From NCBI RefSeq assembly GCF_017948245.1, contig NZ_CP072866.1, positions 434,001 to 498,000 on the forward strand: 64,000 nt of DNA, given 5' to 3'. The notes under the pieces were generated by a model, which searched no databases, was not told the DNA's origin, and saw nothing but the letters and a program-made list of their open reading frames with translations. Below, one piece after another: positions 24,550 to 33,624 of this stretch (position 1 is the stretch's first letter; every line of letters begins with the position of its first letter). Position numbers and translations under genes: made by a program. Origin of the DNA: Rhizobium sp. NLR16a (GTDB taxonomy: Bacteria; Pseudomonadota; Alphaproteobacteria; Rhizobiales; Rhizobiaceae).

Positions 24550-26487
24550 ATGCCCAATGAAATTCTGTCTCGCGGTGTCACCCGCCGCGCCGTTCTCGGC
24601 GGCATGGCTGGTGCTGCAGCACTGTCCATCGCCGGTCGCGCCTTCGCCGCCGGCGGCGAAGCGCCTGCGCTGGCGCAACTGGTCAAGGACGGCAAATTGC
24701 CGCCGCTGGCCGAGCGCCTGCCGAAGAAGCCGATGGTGGTAACGCCGTTCGAGAAGGTCGGCACCTATGGCGGCACGTTGCGCCGCGGCCTGCGCGGTTC
24801 ATCCGACCATAACGGCATCCTGCGCATGGTCGGCAACCAGAGCCTCGTGCGCTGGAATCTGGAATTCACCGCCGTGCAGCCGAACCTTGCCGAGCGCTGG
24901 GAAGTCAGCGACGACGCAACGCAATTCACCTTCCATCTGATCGAAGGCGTGCGCTGGTCAGACGGTCATCCCTTTACCGCCGACGACGTCGTTTTCGCGA
25001 TCGAAGACTGCGTCAAGAACACCGAACTCTACAGTTCGACACCGGCGCAGCTTGCTGTCGCCGGCAAGCCGGTCACCGTCGAGAAGATCGACGATTATAC
25101 GGTGAAGTTCACCTTTGCGGCGGCGAACGCGCTTTACCTCGAAAATCTCGCCACGCCGCTCGGCCAGCATCCGACGCTCTTCCCGAAGCATTACTGCAGC
25201 CAGTTCCTGCCGAAATACAATCCCAATATCGAGGCCGATGCGAAGAAGGCGGGCGTCACCAGCTGGACGGAGCTCTTCCGCAGCCGCTGCGGTGACATCG
25301 AGATCCCGACACGCTGGGGCAATGTCGACAAGCCGACCCTCGATCCCTGGGTCGTCAGTGAGCCTTATGTCGGCGGCGCCACGCGCGTCGTCATGGCCCG
25401 GAACCCCTATTTCTGGCAGGTCGATACGGCAGGCAACCAGCTTCCCTACATCGATGAGATCAATTTCGGCATTTCCCAGGACGTCGAATCGCTGATGCTG
25501 AACGTCATCTCGGGCAAGATCGATATTCAGGAACGTCACATCAGCGTGCTGGCCAACAAGCCGACGCTTTCCCAGAACATGCAGAAGGGCGATTATCGCC
25601 TGCTGACGCTCGTGCCTTCGGCCTCGCAGCAGTGCCAGATCTACTTCAACATCACCCACAAAGATCCTGCCATGCGCAAGATGTTTGCGGACAAGTCATT
25701 CCGGCAGGCGCTCTCGATCGGCATCAATCGCCCGGAGCTTATCGATATCGTCTATTTCGGGCAGAGCGAGCCCTACCAGGCCGGGCCGCGTCCGACCCAT
25801 CCGTGGTATCATGAGAAATATGCGCGCCAATTCACCGAATATGATCCTGAAAAGGCAGGCGCGATGCTTGATCAGGCCGGTTATAAGAAGGGGCCGGACG
25901 GATTTCGCGTTCGGCCCGACGGTCAGAAGGTGTTCTTCGCGGTCGACGTCATTCCGACGCTTTATCCCGATCTCGTCGATGCCCTGGAGCTGGTCAAGAC
26001 GCATTGGTCGCAGATCGGCATCGACATGAAGGTCAATACGATCGAGCGGGCCCTCTATTATACCCGCGGCGACGATAATGCCCATGATGCGCAGGTGTGG
26101 CCGGGGCCGGGTGGTCTCGATCCGATGCTTGACCCGCGCGATTTCTTCGCTTTCCATCCGCAGGGTTCGCGTTACGCCATTCCGTGGACGCTCTGGTATA
26201 CGTCTAACGGCGCGCGCGGCGAGGAGCCGCCGGAAAGCCAGAAGAAGCGCATGAAGCTGTTCGACGAAGCGCGTTCGACGGCCGATCTCGACAAACGCGG
26301 CGCGATCATGAAGCAGATCTTCGACATCGCCGCGGAGGAATTCGAGACCGTCGGACTTTGCCTCGCCGTTGGCGGCTTCGGCATCATCCGCAATAATCTG
26401 CGCAATGTTCCCGAGAAGCAGCCGGATAGCTGGTCCTGGCCCAATCCGGGACCTGCGATGCCGCAGCAGTTCACCTTCACGAGCTGA
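24550..26487 (+). CDS. ABC transporter substrate-binding protein, family 5 (peptide/opine/oligosaccharide type)
   Basis: The ATG at 24550 with GGGGAGG upstream gives 645 residues, long for the family but usual for the YejA/large subgroup. The N-terminus has a twin-arginine signal (GVTRRAVLGGMAGAAALS), so it is probably exported folded by Tat, with cleavage after GRAFA. Family-5 landmarks (PF00496) include PNLAERWEVSDDATQFTFHL, VRWSDGHPFTADDVVFAIED and KSFRQALSIGINRPELIDIV. It delivers a substrate to the permeases encoded downstream. Given the uronate-type enzymes beside it, the ligand may be an oligouronide or sugar-acid conjugate rather than a peptide. That is an inference from context. Confidence 0.9.
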   Translation: MPNEILSRGVTRRAVLGGMAGAAALSIAGRAFAAGGEAPALAQLVKDGKLPPLAERLPKKPMVVTPFEKVGTYGGTLRRGLRGSSDHNGILRMVGNQSLVRWNLEFTAVQPNLAERWEVSDDATQFTFHLIEGVRWSDGHPFTADDVVFAIEDCVKNTELYSSTPAQLAVAGKPVTVEKIDDYTVKFTFAAANALYLENLATPLGQHPTLFPKHYCSQFLPKYNPNIEADAKKAGVTSWTELFRSRCGDIEIPTRWGNVDKPTLDPWVVSEPYVGGATRVVMARNPYFWQVDTAGNQLPYIDEINFGISQDVESLMLNVISGKIDIQERHISVLANKPTLSQNMQKGDYRLLTLVPSASQQCQIYFNITHKDPAMRKMFADKSFRQALSIGINRPELIDIVYFGQSEPYQAGPRPTHPWYHEKYARQFTEYDPEKAGAMLDQAGYKKGPDGFRVRPDGQKVFFAVDVIPTLYPDLVDALELVKTHWSQIGIDMKVNTIERALYYTRGDDNAHDAQVWPGPGGLDPMLDPRDFFAFHPQGSRYAIPWTLWYTSNGARGEEPPESQKKRMKLFDEARSTADLDKRGAIMKQIFDIAAEEFETVGLCLAVGGFGIIRNNLRNVPEKQPDSWSWPNPGPAMPQQFTFTS

Positions 26488-26496
26488 TTTTGATCG

Positions 26497-26526
26497 AGCG
26501 CCGTACCGACGGTACGGCGCTTTCTT
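26497..26526 (+). terminator. hairpin with weak T-run after binding-protein gene
   Basis: Perfect 11-base arms AGCGCCGTACC (26497-26507) and its complement (26511-26521), with a three-base loop, are followed by TTCTT. It lies ten bases after the binding-protein stop and before the permease gene. It probably acts as a partial terminator or a 3' stabilising stem that raises binding-protein expression over the permeases. Confidence 0.7.
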
Positions 26527-26602
26527 CGGTTCGCCTTCCGATGCCTTGCCGGCGATGAGAGCCGGTTAGCCCCGAGGGCGGTACTCAATGCAAGAGGCGC
26601 CC

Positions 26603-27589
26603 ATGCTGGTCTTTATCGCCAAACGTTTGCTGTGGATGATTCCATCGCTCTTTGCCGTCAGCTTCCTCGCTTTCGTGCTGATCCAGCTGCCGCCGGGCGA
26701 TTACGTCACGACCTATATTGCGACGCTGGCGGCTTCCAACGAGATCGTCGATCAGAACACCGCGGCACAATTGCGTGAACGCTTCGGACTCGATGACCCG
26801 ATGCTCATCCAATATTTCAAATGGATCTGGGGCATCCTCTCGCGCGGCGATTTCGGCATTTCCTTCGAATGGCAGCAGCCGGTGTCGGATCTGATCTGGG
26901 AGCGCATGGCGCTGACCCTGGTTCTCGCTCTTTCGACATTGATCGCCACCTGGGCGATTGCTCTTCCGATCGGCGTCTTTTCCGCGGTGCGCAAATACTC
27001 GATCGGCGACTATTTCTTCACCGCCTTCACCTTCTTCGGTCTGGCCGTTCCGTCCTTCCTCCTGGCGCTGGTGCTGATGTATATCGCAGCGGTCGAATTC
27101 GGCCAGGACGTCGGTGGATTGTTTTCGCCACAATATGAGAATGCGCCCTGGAGCTTTGCCAAGATGGGCGATCTCTTCTCGCATCTCTGGCTTCCCGTCG
27201 TCATCCTTGCCGTCTCCTCGACGGCGAGCCTCATCCGCGTCATGCGCGCAAACATGCTCGACGAGCTGCCGAAGCCTTACGTGACGACGGCACGGGCAAA
27301 GGGGCTCTCGGAATTCCGCCTGCTGATGAAATATCCGATGATGATCGCGCTCAATCCGTTCATCTCGACGATTGCCTGGCTACTGCCCAATCTCATCTCC
27401 GGCTCGGTCGTCGTCGCCATCGTCCTCAACCTGCCGACGGCCGCCCCCTTGCTGCTGCAGGCACTGATGGCCCAGGACATGTATCTGGCCGGCGCCTTCG
27501 TTCTGCTGATTTGCGCGCTGACGCTGATAGGCTCTCTGATCAGCGACATCCTGCTTGCGCTGGTCGATCCCCGCATCCGGTTGGAATAG
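26603..27589 (+). CDS. ABC transporter permease, DppB type
   Basis: The start at ATG 26603 (MLVFIAKRLLWMIPSLFAVS) has GAGG seven bases upstream and fits the family N-terminus. An ATG 15 bases earlier is possible. The 328-residue protein has six membrane helices and the conserved loop YVTTARAKGLSEFRLLMKYP, where the ATPase docks. The region between helices 1 and 2 carries LRERFGLDDPMLIQYFKWIW, typical of DppB/OppB permeases. It pairs with the DppC-type permease starting ten bases after its stop. Confidence 0.9.
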   Translation: MLVFIAKRLLWMIPSLFAVSFLAFVLIQLPPGDYVTTYIATLAASNEIVDQNTAAQLRERFGLDDPMLIQYFKWIWGILSRGDFGISFEWQQPVSDLIWERMALTLVLALSTLIATWAIALPIGVFSAVRKYSIGDYFFTAFTFFGLAVPSFLLALVLMYIAAVEFGQDVGGLFSPQYENAPWSFAKMGDLFSHLWLPVVILAVSSTASLIRVMRANMLDELPKPYVTTARAKGLSEFRLLMKYPMMIALNPFISTIAWLLPNLISGSVVVAIVLNLPTAAPLLLQALMAQDMYLAGAFVLLICALTLIGSLISDILLALVDPRIRLE

Positions 27590-27598
27590 GAGCCTGAT

Positions 27599-28720
27599 AT
27601 GGCCGACATCGCCGTTACAAACATTCAGCCGGATCGCGCCGCCGTCGCATCGCAGTGGCAGCTGATCTGGTGGGCTTTTCGCCGCCACAAACTGGCCATG
27701 GTGGCGCTCGTCGTCACCGTGATGATGTACATCGTTGCCCTGGTTCCGGGCTTCTTCACCATCAACGATCCGAACCTGCAAAATGCGCGGGCGACCTTCC
27801 ACCCGCCGCAGAAATTGCATCTGATCGATACCGAGAACGGATTTTCCTTCGGTCCGCACTATTATCCGATGAAGCTGAGCCGCGATCCGGAAACGCTCGC
27901 CGCCATCTTCAAGGAAGACACGACGAAGCGCGTCGACGTCCAGTTCTTCGGGCGCGGCTATGAATATTCCGTGTTTGGCCTGTTCAAGACCAACATCCAT
28001 CTGATCGCCTCGCCCGACAAGACGACGCCGTTGCTTCTCTTCGGCGCCGACCGGCTGGGGCGCGATGTTTTCAGCCGGACGGTTCAGGGTTCGCAGGTCT
28101 CGCTGTCGATCGGCCTCGTCGGCGTCTTCCTGTCATTGATGCTCGGTATCGTGATCGGCGGCATCTCGGGATATTACGGCGGCCGCATCGATTTCTTCAT
28201 GCAGCGTGTAATCGACTTCGTGCTGTCGCTGCCGACGATACCGATCTGGCTCGCCATGGCTGCCGCCCTGCCGCAGGATTGGCCGGCGACGCTGCAATAT
28301 ATGATGATCACGATCATCCTGTCGCTGACCGGCTGGGCCCAGCTTGCCCGCGTCGTTCGCGGCCGCTTCCTATCCCTGCGAACCGAGGAATTCGTCGCGG
28401 CCGCCAGACTGGATGGCGTTCGTGAAGGCCGCATCATCTTTCGCCACATGCTGCCGAGCTTTGCGAGCCATATCATTGCTTCGATCACCCTCGCAGTGCC
28501 GGCGATGATCCTGGCTGAAACCTCTCTGTCCTTCCTCGGGCTCGGGCTGCAGCCGCCGACCATTTCCTGGGGCGTGCTGCTGCGCGAGGCCCAGAACATT
28601 CGCTCGATCGCCACGGCGCCCTGGCTCTTCCTGCCGGGCTGCGCGGTCGTGGTCGCCGTCATGGCGCTCAATCTCCTCGGCGACGGTCTGCGCGACGCGG
28701 CCGATCCCTACAACAAATGA
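27599..28720 (+). CDS. ABC transporter permease, DppC/YejE type
   Basis: This 373-residue permease has a TAGGAG site before its ATG. Helix 1 is at residues about 33-52 (LAMVALVVTVMMYIVALVPG). An unusually long extracytoplasmic insert of about 100 residues follows (including FGPHYYPMKLSRDPETLAAI), as in the YejE subgroup. The core permease domain opens with FGADRLGRDVFSRTVQGSQV, and the docking loop is FVAAARLDGVREGRIIFRHM. The closing ALNLLGDGLRDAADP is the usual DppC ending. The long insert agrees with the large binding protein of the same operon. Confidence 0.9.
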   Translation: MADIAVTNIQPDRAAVASQWQLIWWAFRRHKLAMVALVVTVMMYIVALVPGFFTINDPNLQNARATFHPPQKLHLIDTENGFSFGPHYYPMKLSRDPETLAAIFKEDTTKRVDVQFFGRGYEYSVFGLFKTNIHLIASPDKTTPLLLFGADRLGRDVFSRTVQGSQVSLSIGLVGVFLSLMLGIVIGGISGYYGGRIDFFMQRVIDFVLSLPTIPIWLAMAAALPQDWPATLQYMMITIILSLTGWAQLARVVRGRFLSLRTEEFVAAARLDGVREGRIIFRHMLPSFASHIIASITLAVPAMILAETSLSFLGLGLQPPTISWGVLLREAQNIRSIATAPWLFLPGCAVVVAVMALNLLGDGLRDAADPYNK

Positions 28721-28727
28721 GGCCGGC

Positions 28728-30449
28728 ATGACCGACATCGTTCCCATTGCCGGCAGGCCGCTGCTCGAGGTGAAAAACCTCACCGTCGAGTTCCCCCTGC
28801 GCACCGGCGTCTTTCGCGCCGTCAGCGACCTGTCCTTTACAATCGAGCCGGGCAAGACGCTCTGCGTGGTGGGTGAAAGCGGATCCGGAAAGTCGGTGAC
28901 GGCGCGCTCGATCCTGCAGATTGTCGACGCGCCCGGCCGGATCGCCGGCGGTTCGATCACATTGAACCACCCGAAGGGCGGCTCCATAGATCTGACCAGC
29001 CTCAATCCGCGCGGGCGCCAGATCCGGGCGATCCGCGGCCGCGATATCGCGATGATCTTCCAGGAGCCGATGTCGTCGCTGTCGCCCATCCACACCGTCG
29101 GCAACCAGATCATCGAGGCGCTTCGCCTTCACACCAGGATGAGCAAGGCCGAAGCGCGAGCGGAAGCCATATCGCTGCTCAAACAGGTTGAAATTCCTGC
29201 CCCTGAGAAAGCGCTGGATCGATATGCCTTCCAATATTCCGGCGGCATGCGCCAGCGCGCGATGATAGCCATGGCGCTCGCTTGCAAGCCGCAGCTGCTG
29301 ATCGCCGACGAGCCGACCACGGCCCTCGACGTGACGACGCAGGCCGAGATTCTCGACCTGATCGCCCGGCTGCAGAAGGCCAACGGAATGGCCGTTCTGT
29401 TCATCACGCATGATATGGGCGTCGTGGCGCAGATCGCCGACGATGTGCTTGTGATGCACAATGGCGTTGCCAAGGAATATGCACCGGTCGAGCAGATCTT
29501 TCACGCCCCGAAAGACGACTATACCCGCATGTTGATCGGCTCCGTGCTGAAGCTTGAGCAGAAGGCCGAGATTCGCCTGGCGCGGGCGCCGCTCGATCGG
29601 ACGGCGGCGCCGATCCTGCAATTGCGTAATCTTTCGATGGATTTCGGCGAGGTAAAAGCACTCGACGACGTCTCCATTTCGCTGCTGCCGGGCGAAACCC
29701 TTGGCATTGTCGGGGAGAGCGGATCCGGTAAGACGACCATGGGTCGCTCGATTATGCGGCTGCTCGATCCAACCGCCGGGGAAATCCTCTATCGCCGCGC
29801 CGATGGCGGCATCATCGACCTGGCAACGGCAAAAGGGCAGACGCTTGCTGCCGCGCGCCGCGAATTGCGCATGGTGTTCCAGGATCCCTTCGGCTCCCTC
29901 AATCCACGCATGACCGTCTCCCAGATCATCGGCGAACCCTTGCTCGTCAACGGCATCGCCAAGGGGAGGGCGCTCGACGAGCGCGTCTGCCACCTGATGG
30001 AGCAGGTCGGCCTCGATCCGAGGGCGCGCGAACGCTACCCGCATGCCTTCTCCGGCGGCCAGCGCCAGCGCATCGGCATCGCCCGCGCCATCACCCTCAA
30101 TCCGCGGGTCATCGTTGCCGATGAGGCGACCTCGGCGCTTGACGTCTCCGTGCGCTCGCAGGTGCTCGATCTCCTGATGCGCCTGCAGGACGAACTCGGC
30201 CTCGCCTATATCTTCATCAGCCATGATATCGGCGTGATCCGCTATATGTGCGACCGCGTCGGCGTCATGTATAAGGGTCAGCTCGTCGAAATCGGTGAGG
30301 CGGAGAAGGTCTGCCGCACGCCCGAGCATGCTTACACGCAAGCGCTGATATCGGCCATTCCGCGCCCCGATCCACGTGACCGCGACCGTTCGCGGCGCTT
30401 CCGCTATATCGCTCCCGACACTCTCAAGAACGGGAGCGCTCAGCGATGA
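28728..30449 (+). CDS. dual ABC ATPase, DppD-DppF fusion
   Basis: This 573-residue protein contains two complete nucleotide-binding domains. The first (about 10-270) has Walker A GESGSGKSVTARS, signature YSGGMRQRAMIAMAL and Walker B LLIADEPTTALD. The second (about 290-560) has GESGSGKTTMGRS, FSGGQRQRIGIARAI and VIVADEATSALD, so one Pro of the usual DEPT is Ala. Both energise the DppBC-type permeases, and the fusion supplies a ready heterodimer. Its stop overlaps the start of the next gene by four bases (ATGA), coupling the importer to a catabolic enzyme. Such fusions (YejF-like) are common in rhizobia. Confidence 0.92.
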   Translation: MTDIVPIAGRPLLEVKNLTVEFPLRTGVFRAVSDLSFTIEPGKTLCVVGESGSGKSVTARSILQIVDAPGRIAGGSITLNHPKGGSIDLTSLNPRGRQIRAIRGRDIAMIFQEPMSSLSPIHTVGNQIIEALRLHTRMSKAEARAEAISLLKQVEIPAPEKALDRYAFQYSGGMRQRAMIAMALACKPQLLIADEPTTALDVTTQAEILDLIARLQKANGMAVLFITHDMGVVAQIADDVLVMHNGVAKEYAPVEQIFHAPKDDYTRMLIGSVLKLEQKAEIRLARAPLDRTAAPILQLRNLSMDFGEVKALDDVSISLLPGETLGIVGESGSGKTTMGRSIMRLLDPTAGEILYRRADGGIIDLATAKGQTLAAARRELRMVFQDPFGSLNPRMTVSQIIGEPLLVNGIAKGRALDERVCHLMEQVGLDPRARERYPHAFSGGQRQRIGIARAITLNPRVIVADEATSALDVSVRSQVLDLLMRLQDELGLAYIFISHDIGVIRYMCDRVGVMYKGQLVEIGEAEKVCRTPEHAYTQALISAIPRPDPRDRDRSRRFRYIAPDTLKNGSAQR

Positions 30450-31663
30450 GGATCACCGGCATAAGAACATTTCTCATGCACGCCGGTCAGCCAGACCCTT
30501 CGAAATGGGCCTCGGATGAGCGGTCGGGAGACGGTGCATCCACGCAGCTGCGGGGCACGAGAAATTGGCTGTTTTTGAAGATCGACACCGATGAAGGCAT
30601 CACCGGCATCGGCGAATGCTCCGGCTGGCCGAGGGTGATCGAGACGGCGATCCATGATCTGGCGCCTCTCCTGATCGGCGAAGATCCCGCCCATATCGAA
30701 CGTCTGTGGCAGAAGTTGCATATCGCAATGATGGGTCACGGCATGCTCGGCACCGTCGGAGGCGGCGCGATGACCGGCATCGACATGGCGCTCTGGGACA
30801 TCAAGGGCAAGGCGCTCGGCGTGCCGGTCTGGATGTTGCTCGGCGGCAAGGTGCGCGACAAGATCCCGATCTATTCGCATGCCAATACGCCCGAACGCGC
30901 GCTTGCGGTCAAACAGCGCGGCATAAAGGCGATCAAGTGCGGTGGCGTGGCCGATCCGGTTCGCAAGGTCGCAGCACTGCGCGAGGCGGTCGGCGACGAT
31001 ATGGACGTCGCCATCGACCTGCACGGGCCGCCATGGCTGACCCCTGCGGACGCCTGCCGCCTGGTGCGGGCGCTCGAACCCTATGAGCTGATGTGGGTGG
31101 AAGATCCGATCGCGCCCGACAATCTCGAAGGCTACCAGCGCATTCGCGACGCCGCTCATGTGCCGCTTGCCGCCGGCGAACGTTCGGCGACCATCTTTGG
31201 CGAGCGCGAGCTCATCGAAAGAGAGCTGGTCGACGTAATTCAGCCCGATACCGGCCGAGCCGGCGGCATCACCCAGATGAAGAAGATCGCGGCCATGGCC
31301 GAAGCCCATCATATCCAGATGGCACCGCATTCAGGCTCGCTCGGACCGGTGGCGGAATATGCAGCCTTGCATCTGTTGGCCGCCATTCCGAACGCGCTCA
31401 TCCTCGAGCGGCTCGACGATGACTGGGACGGCCGCCGCCAGACGATCGTGCCGCATCCAAAGCAGGTGGACGGGATGATCACCGTTCCCGACGCCCCCGG
31501 GCTTGGCTGCGATATCGACGAGGAATTCGTCGCCCGCTTTCCGAGCGGCGGCAACGTCTCCGTTCCCGTGCCGGAGGCCGCCGGTTCCTACAATCCCGGA
31601 ACCTACGACGAGCATCTCTACGTGCAGACGCGCGTGGCGCGCCGCAGTTATTTCAATCGCTAG
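30446..31663 (+). CDS. enolase-superfamily dehydratase (mandelate racemase/muconate lactonizing type)
   Basis: This 405-residue protein has the N-terminal capping domain (LKIDTDEGITGIGECSGWP) and a TIM barrel. The superfamily acid/base and metal residues are visible: IKAIKCGG (Lys near 162), AIDLHGPP (Asp near 190), WVEDP (Glu near 217), AAGER (Glu near 243) and APHSG (His near 294). Dehydratases of this group remove water from aldonic or aldaric acids to give 2-keto-3-deoxy acids. It is translationally coupled to the importer ATPase. Which sugar acid it uses cannot be decided, but it would fit between the lactonase and the DapA-family enzyme. Confidence 0.87.
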   Translation: MRITGIRTFLMHAGQPDPSKWASDERSGDGASTQLRGTRNWLFLKIDTDEGITGIGECSGWPRVIETAIHDLAPLLIGEDPAHIERLWQKLHIAMMGHGMLGTVGGGAMTGIDMALWDIKGKALGVPVWMLLGGKVRDKIPIYSHANTPERALAVKQRGIKAIKCGGVADPVRKVAALREAVGDDMDVAIDLHGPPWLTPADACRLVRALEPYELMWVEDPIAPDNLEGYQRIRDAAHVPLAAGERSATIFGERELIERELVDVIQPDTGRAGGITQMKKIAAMAEAHHIQMAPHSGSLGPVAEYAALHLLAAIPNALILERLDDDWDGRRQTIVPHPKQVDGMITVPDAPGLGCDIDEEFVARFPSGGNVSVPVPEAAGSYNPGTYDEHLYVQTRVARRSYFNR

Positions 31664-31672
31664 AAGGACAGA

Positions 31673-32863
31673 ATGATGAAGATCGACCGCATGCGGGTGT
31701 TCATGACCCGCGACAAGGACCGACCCCGCGTGATCGTCGCGCTCGATACCGACGACGGCCTGACGGGCTGGGGCGAATGCTACAATCACGGCCCCGATAA
31801 GGCGCTGCCGCCGCTGCTCGATTATCTCTACGGCTTTCTCTCCGGCCAGGACCCGACACGCGTCGATTATCTCGTCAACCTGCTGATCCAGCAAAGCCGC
31901 TTCCCGCCGGGTGCACTCGGCCTTGCCGCGATTTCCGCGCTCGACCATTGCCTGTGGGATTTGGCGGCCAAGGCCGCGAATGTCCCGGTCTACAAGCTGC
32001 TGGGGGGCGAGGTCCGCGACCGCATCAAGGTCTATGCCGGGGTCTATACCGCCCCCGACGCGCCCGCCGCCCGCGACGAGTTCGATCGCCTCAAGGAGGA
32101 ATGGGGCTTCACCGCCTTCAAACTCAGCCCCTGGCGTATCGACATGCATGCCCATCGCTGGGGCAATGTCGTAAAAGCCTCGGCCGACTATTTCCGCTCG
32201 CTTCGCGAGACGGTCAATGACGAATACGAGATTGCCTTCGATGCTCATGCCAAGATTTTCGAACCGATCGCCGCAAGGCAACTCGGCAATGCGCTGGCGC
32301 CCTATGATCCGCTGTTCTACGAAGAGCCGCTGCGTCCAGAGAACATCGAGGCCTGGGGCGACCTGAAACAGGGGCTCAACTGCGTCCTGGCCACCGGCGA
32401 GTCGCTCTATAACAGGAACGAATTCCTGCGGCTGCTGCAGGTCAAGGGCGCCGACCTGATCCAGCCCGACATTTGCGTCGTTGGCGGCATCAGCGAAATG
32501 CGCCGCATCGCCACGCTTGCCGAAGCCTATTTCGTCGGCATTGCTCCACACAACCCGATGGGGCCGCTGGCAACGGCGGTCAATGTGCATTTTTCGGCCG
32601 CGGCCCAGAATTTCCGCATCCTCGAATACCGGCTGCCAAAAGGCCAGGCCTATGTCTATGGCGGCCTCGACATCGAGAAGCGGCAGGGGGAAACCCGCTA
32701 TGTCGTCGACCCCTATCTGCCGAGGGATGGCCATCTCGAACTGCGCCCCGACCGGCCGGGCTGGGGCGTCGAAATGGACGAGAAGGCAATGCAGGAGGAA
32801 GGCTATATCCATTGGCAACGGCGCGTGCCGAAGCGGCCGGACGGCTCTTATGCCTTCGCCTGA
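31673..32863 (+). CDS. enolase-superfamily dehydratase, galactonate dehydratase-like
   Basis: This 396-residue enzyme is a second mandelate-racemase-type dehydratase, ten bases after the first. Motifs include ALDHCLWDLAAKAANVPVYK, EIAFDAHAKIFEP (Asp near 190 with a His two residues later), FYEEPLRPEN (Glu near 216), LATGESLYNR (Glu near 242), QPDICVVGGISEMRRIA and IAPHNPMGP (His near 290). The DxH and the APHNPMGP ending resemble D-galactonate dehydratase (DgoD). It differs clearly from its neighbour in these motifs, so the pair probably acts on different sugar acids or epimers rather than being a recent duplicate. It ends the operon that begins at 24550. Confidence 0.87.
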   Translation: MMKIDRMRVFMTRDKDRPRVIVALDTDDGLTGWGECYNHGPDKALPPLLDYLYGFLSGQDPTRVDYLVNLLIQQSRFPPGALGLAAISALDHCLWDLAAKAANVPVYKLLGGEVRDRIKVYAGVYTAPDAPAARDEFDRLKEEWGFTAFKLSPWRIDMHAHRWGNVVKASADYFRSLRETVNDEYEIAFDAHAKIFEPIAARQLGNALAPYDPLFYEEPLRPENIEAWGDLKQGLNCVLATGESLYNRNEFLRLLQVKGADLIQPDICVVGGISEMRRIATLAEAYFVGIAPHNPMGPLATAVNVHFSAAAQNFRILEYRLPKGQAYVYGGLDIEKRQGETRYVVDPYLPRDGHLELRPDRPGWGVEMDEKAMQEEGYIHWQRRVPKRPDGSYAFA

Positions 32864-32881
32864 GGGCTTCACACACTAATC

Positions 32882-32912
32882 GGAGCTGGCCGCCGGATGA
32901 CGCGGCCGCTCC
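32882..32912. terminator. GC-rich hairpin at the end of the dehydratase operon
   Basis: GGAGCTGGCCGC (32882-32893) pairs with GCGGCCGCTCC (32902-32912) with one bulged base. It lies 18 bases after the last dehydratase stop, between convergent genes. There is no T-run, so the terminator role is an inference from position. Confidence 0.45.
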
Positions 32913-32968
32913 TGCGCGGCGACGTTTGCAGGCATTGCAGGAACATCGCCATCCCATTCCAAGCGCCT

Positions 32969-33541
32969 CTAGGCGTCTTTCGGCAACACTGAGCGAACCC
33001 TCGCGATGAAGACGTGGAAGTCCTGCATGAACGTTCGAAGGAAATCGGCGGTGCTGGCGTTCGTGACCTCGCCGTCATCAGTAATCAGCCCCGGCGTGAA
33101 TTGGATGTAGGCTTCTGGAGCATTCATCTGCGGAGAGTTGCAGAAACTGAGCACGCTGCGCAAATTCTGCTGGGCGACGGCTGTGCCTATAGCGCCCGGC
33201 GACGTGCCGATCACCGCCGACGGCTTGCGTGTGAACGAGTTGGTCCCGTAAGGGCGGCTCGCCCAGTCGATTGCGTTTTTCAGCCCGCCGGGGATGGATC
33301 GATTATATTCGGGCGTCACGAACAGTACTGCGTCGACGGCCGCGATTGCCGCCTTGAATGCTCTGCCGGCCGGAGGGTAGTCGGCGTCGTAATCGTAGCT
33401 ATAGAGTGGCAGGTCCTTGAAGGAGATCTCTGACATTTCAAGTTCCGGCGGGGCGACGCGCACCAACGCCTTGGCGAGCTTGCGGTTGATCGAGCCCTTG
33501 GCGAGGCTGCCGATAAGATAGCCTACTTTATGCGTGGTCAT
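32969..33541 (-). CDS. NADPH-dependent FMN reductase family protein
   Basis: The ATG at 33541 with GGAGAAC upstream gives 190 residues. The open frame upstream of it belongs to a decayed nitroreductase. The flavodoxin-like fold (PF03358) is shown by VGYLIGSLAKGSINRKLAKA at the N-terminus, which binds the FMN phosphate, and by LFVTPEYNRSIPGGLKNAID near residue 80, the family signature. Relatives include chromate and quinone reductases and azoreductases. It is on the same strand as the nitroreductase remnant and an ArsR regulator, suggesting a former three-gene redox or electrophile-stress unit. Confidence 0.88.
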   Translation of the reverse strand: MTTHKVGYLIGSLAKGSINRKLAKALVRVAPPELEMSEISFKDLPLYSYDYDADYPPAGRAFKAAIAAVDAVLFVTPEYNRSIPGGLKNAIDWASRPYGTNSFTRKPSAVIGTSPGAIGTAVAQQNLRSVLSFCNSPQMNAPEAYIQFTPGLITDDGEVTNASTADFLRTFMQDFHVFIARVRSVLPKDA

Positions 33542-33624
33542 GGCGTTCTCCAGTATCCCGCATGATAAGGGACCATCATACGCGGAATTCTCGACGGGGT
33601 CTCTGTCCTTTGAGTGCAAGCAAC

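Noticed and set aside
28668..30341. Long minus-strand open frame (over 550 codons) opposite the dual ATPase gene
   Set aside because: The plus strand carries complete ABC ATPase motifs. The antisense frame is a by-product of GC-rich codon use and has no recognisable domain.
31331..32872. Minus-strand open frame of about 510 codons opposite the dehydratase genes
   Set aside because: Both dehydratases are clearly coding on the plus strand. The antisense frame spans the gene joint without respect for it.
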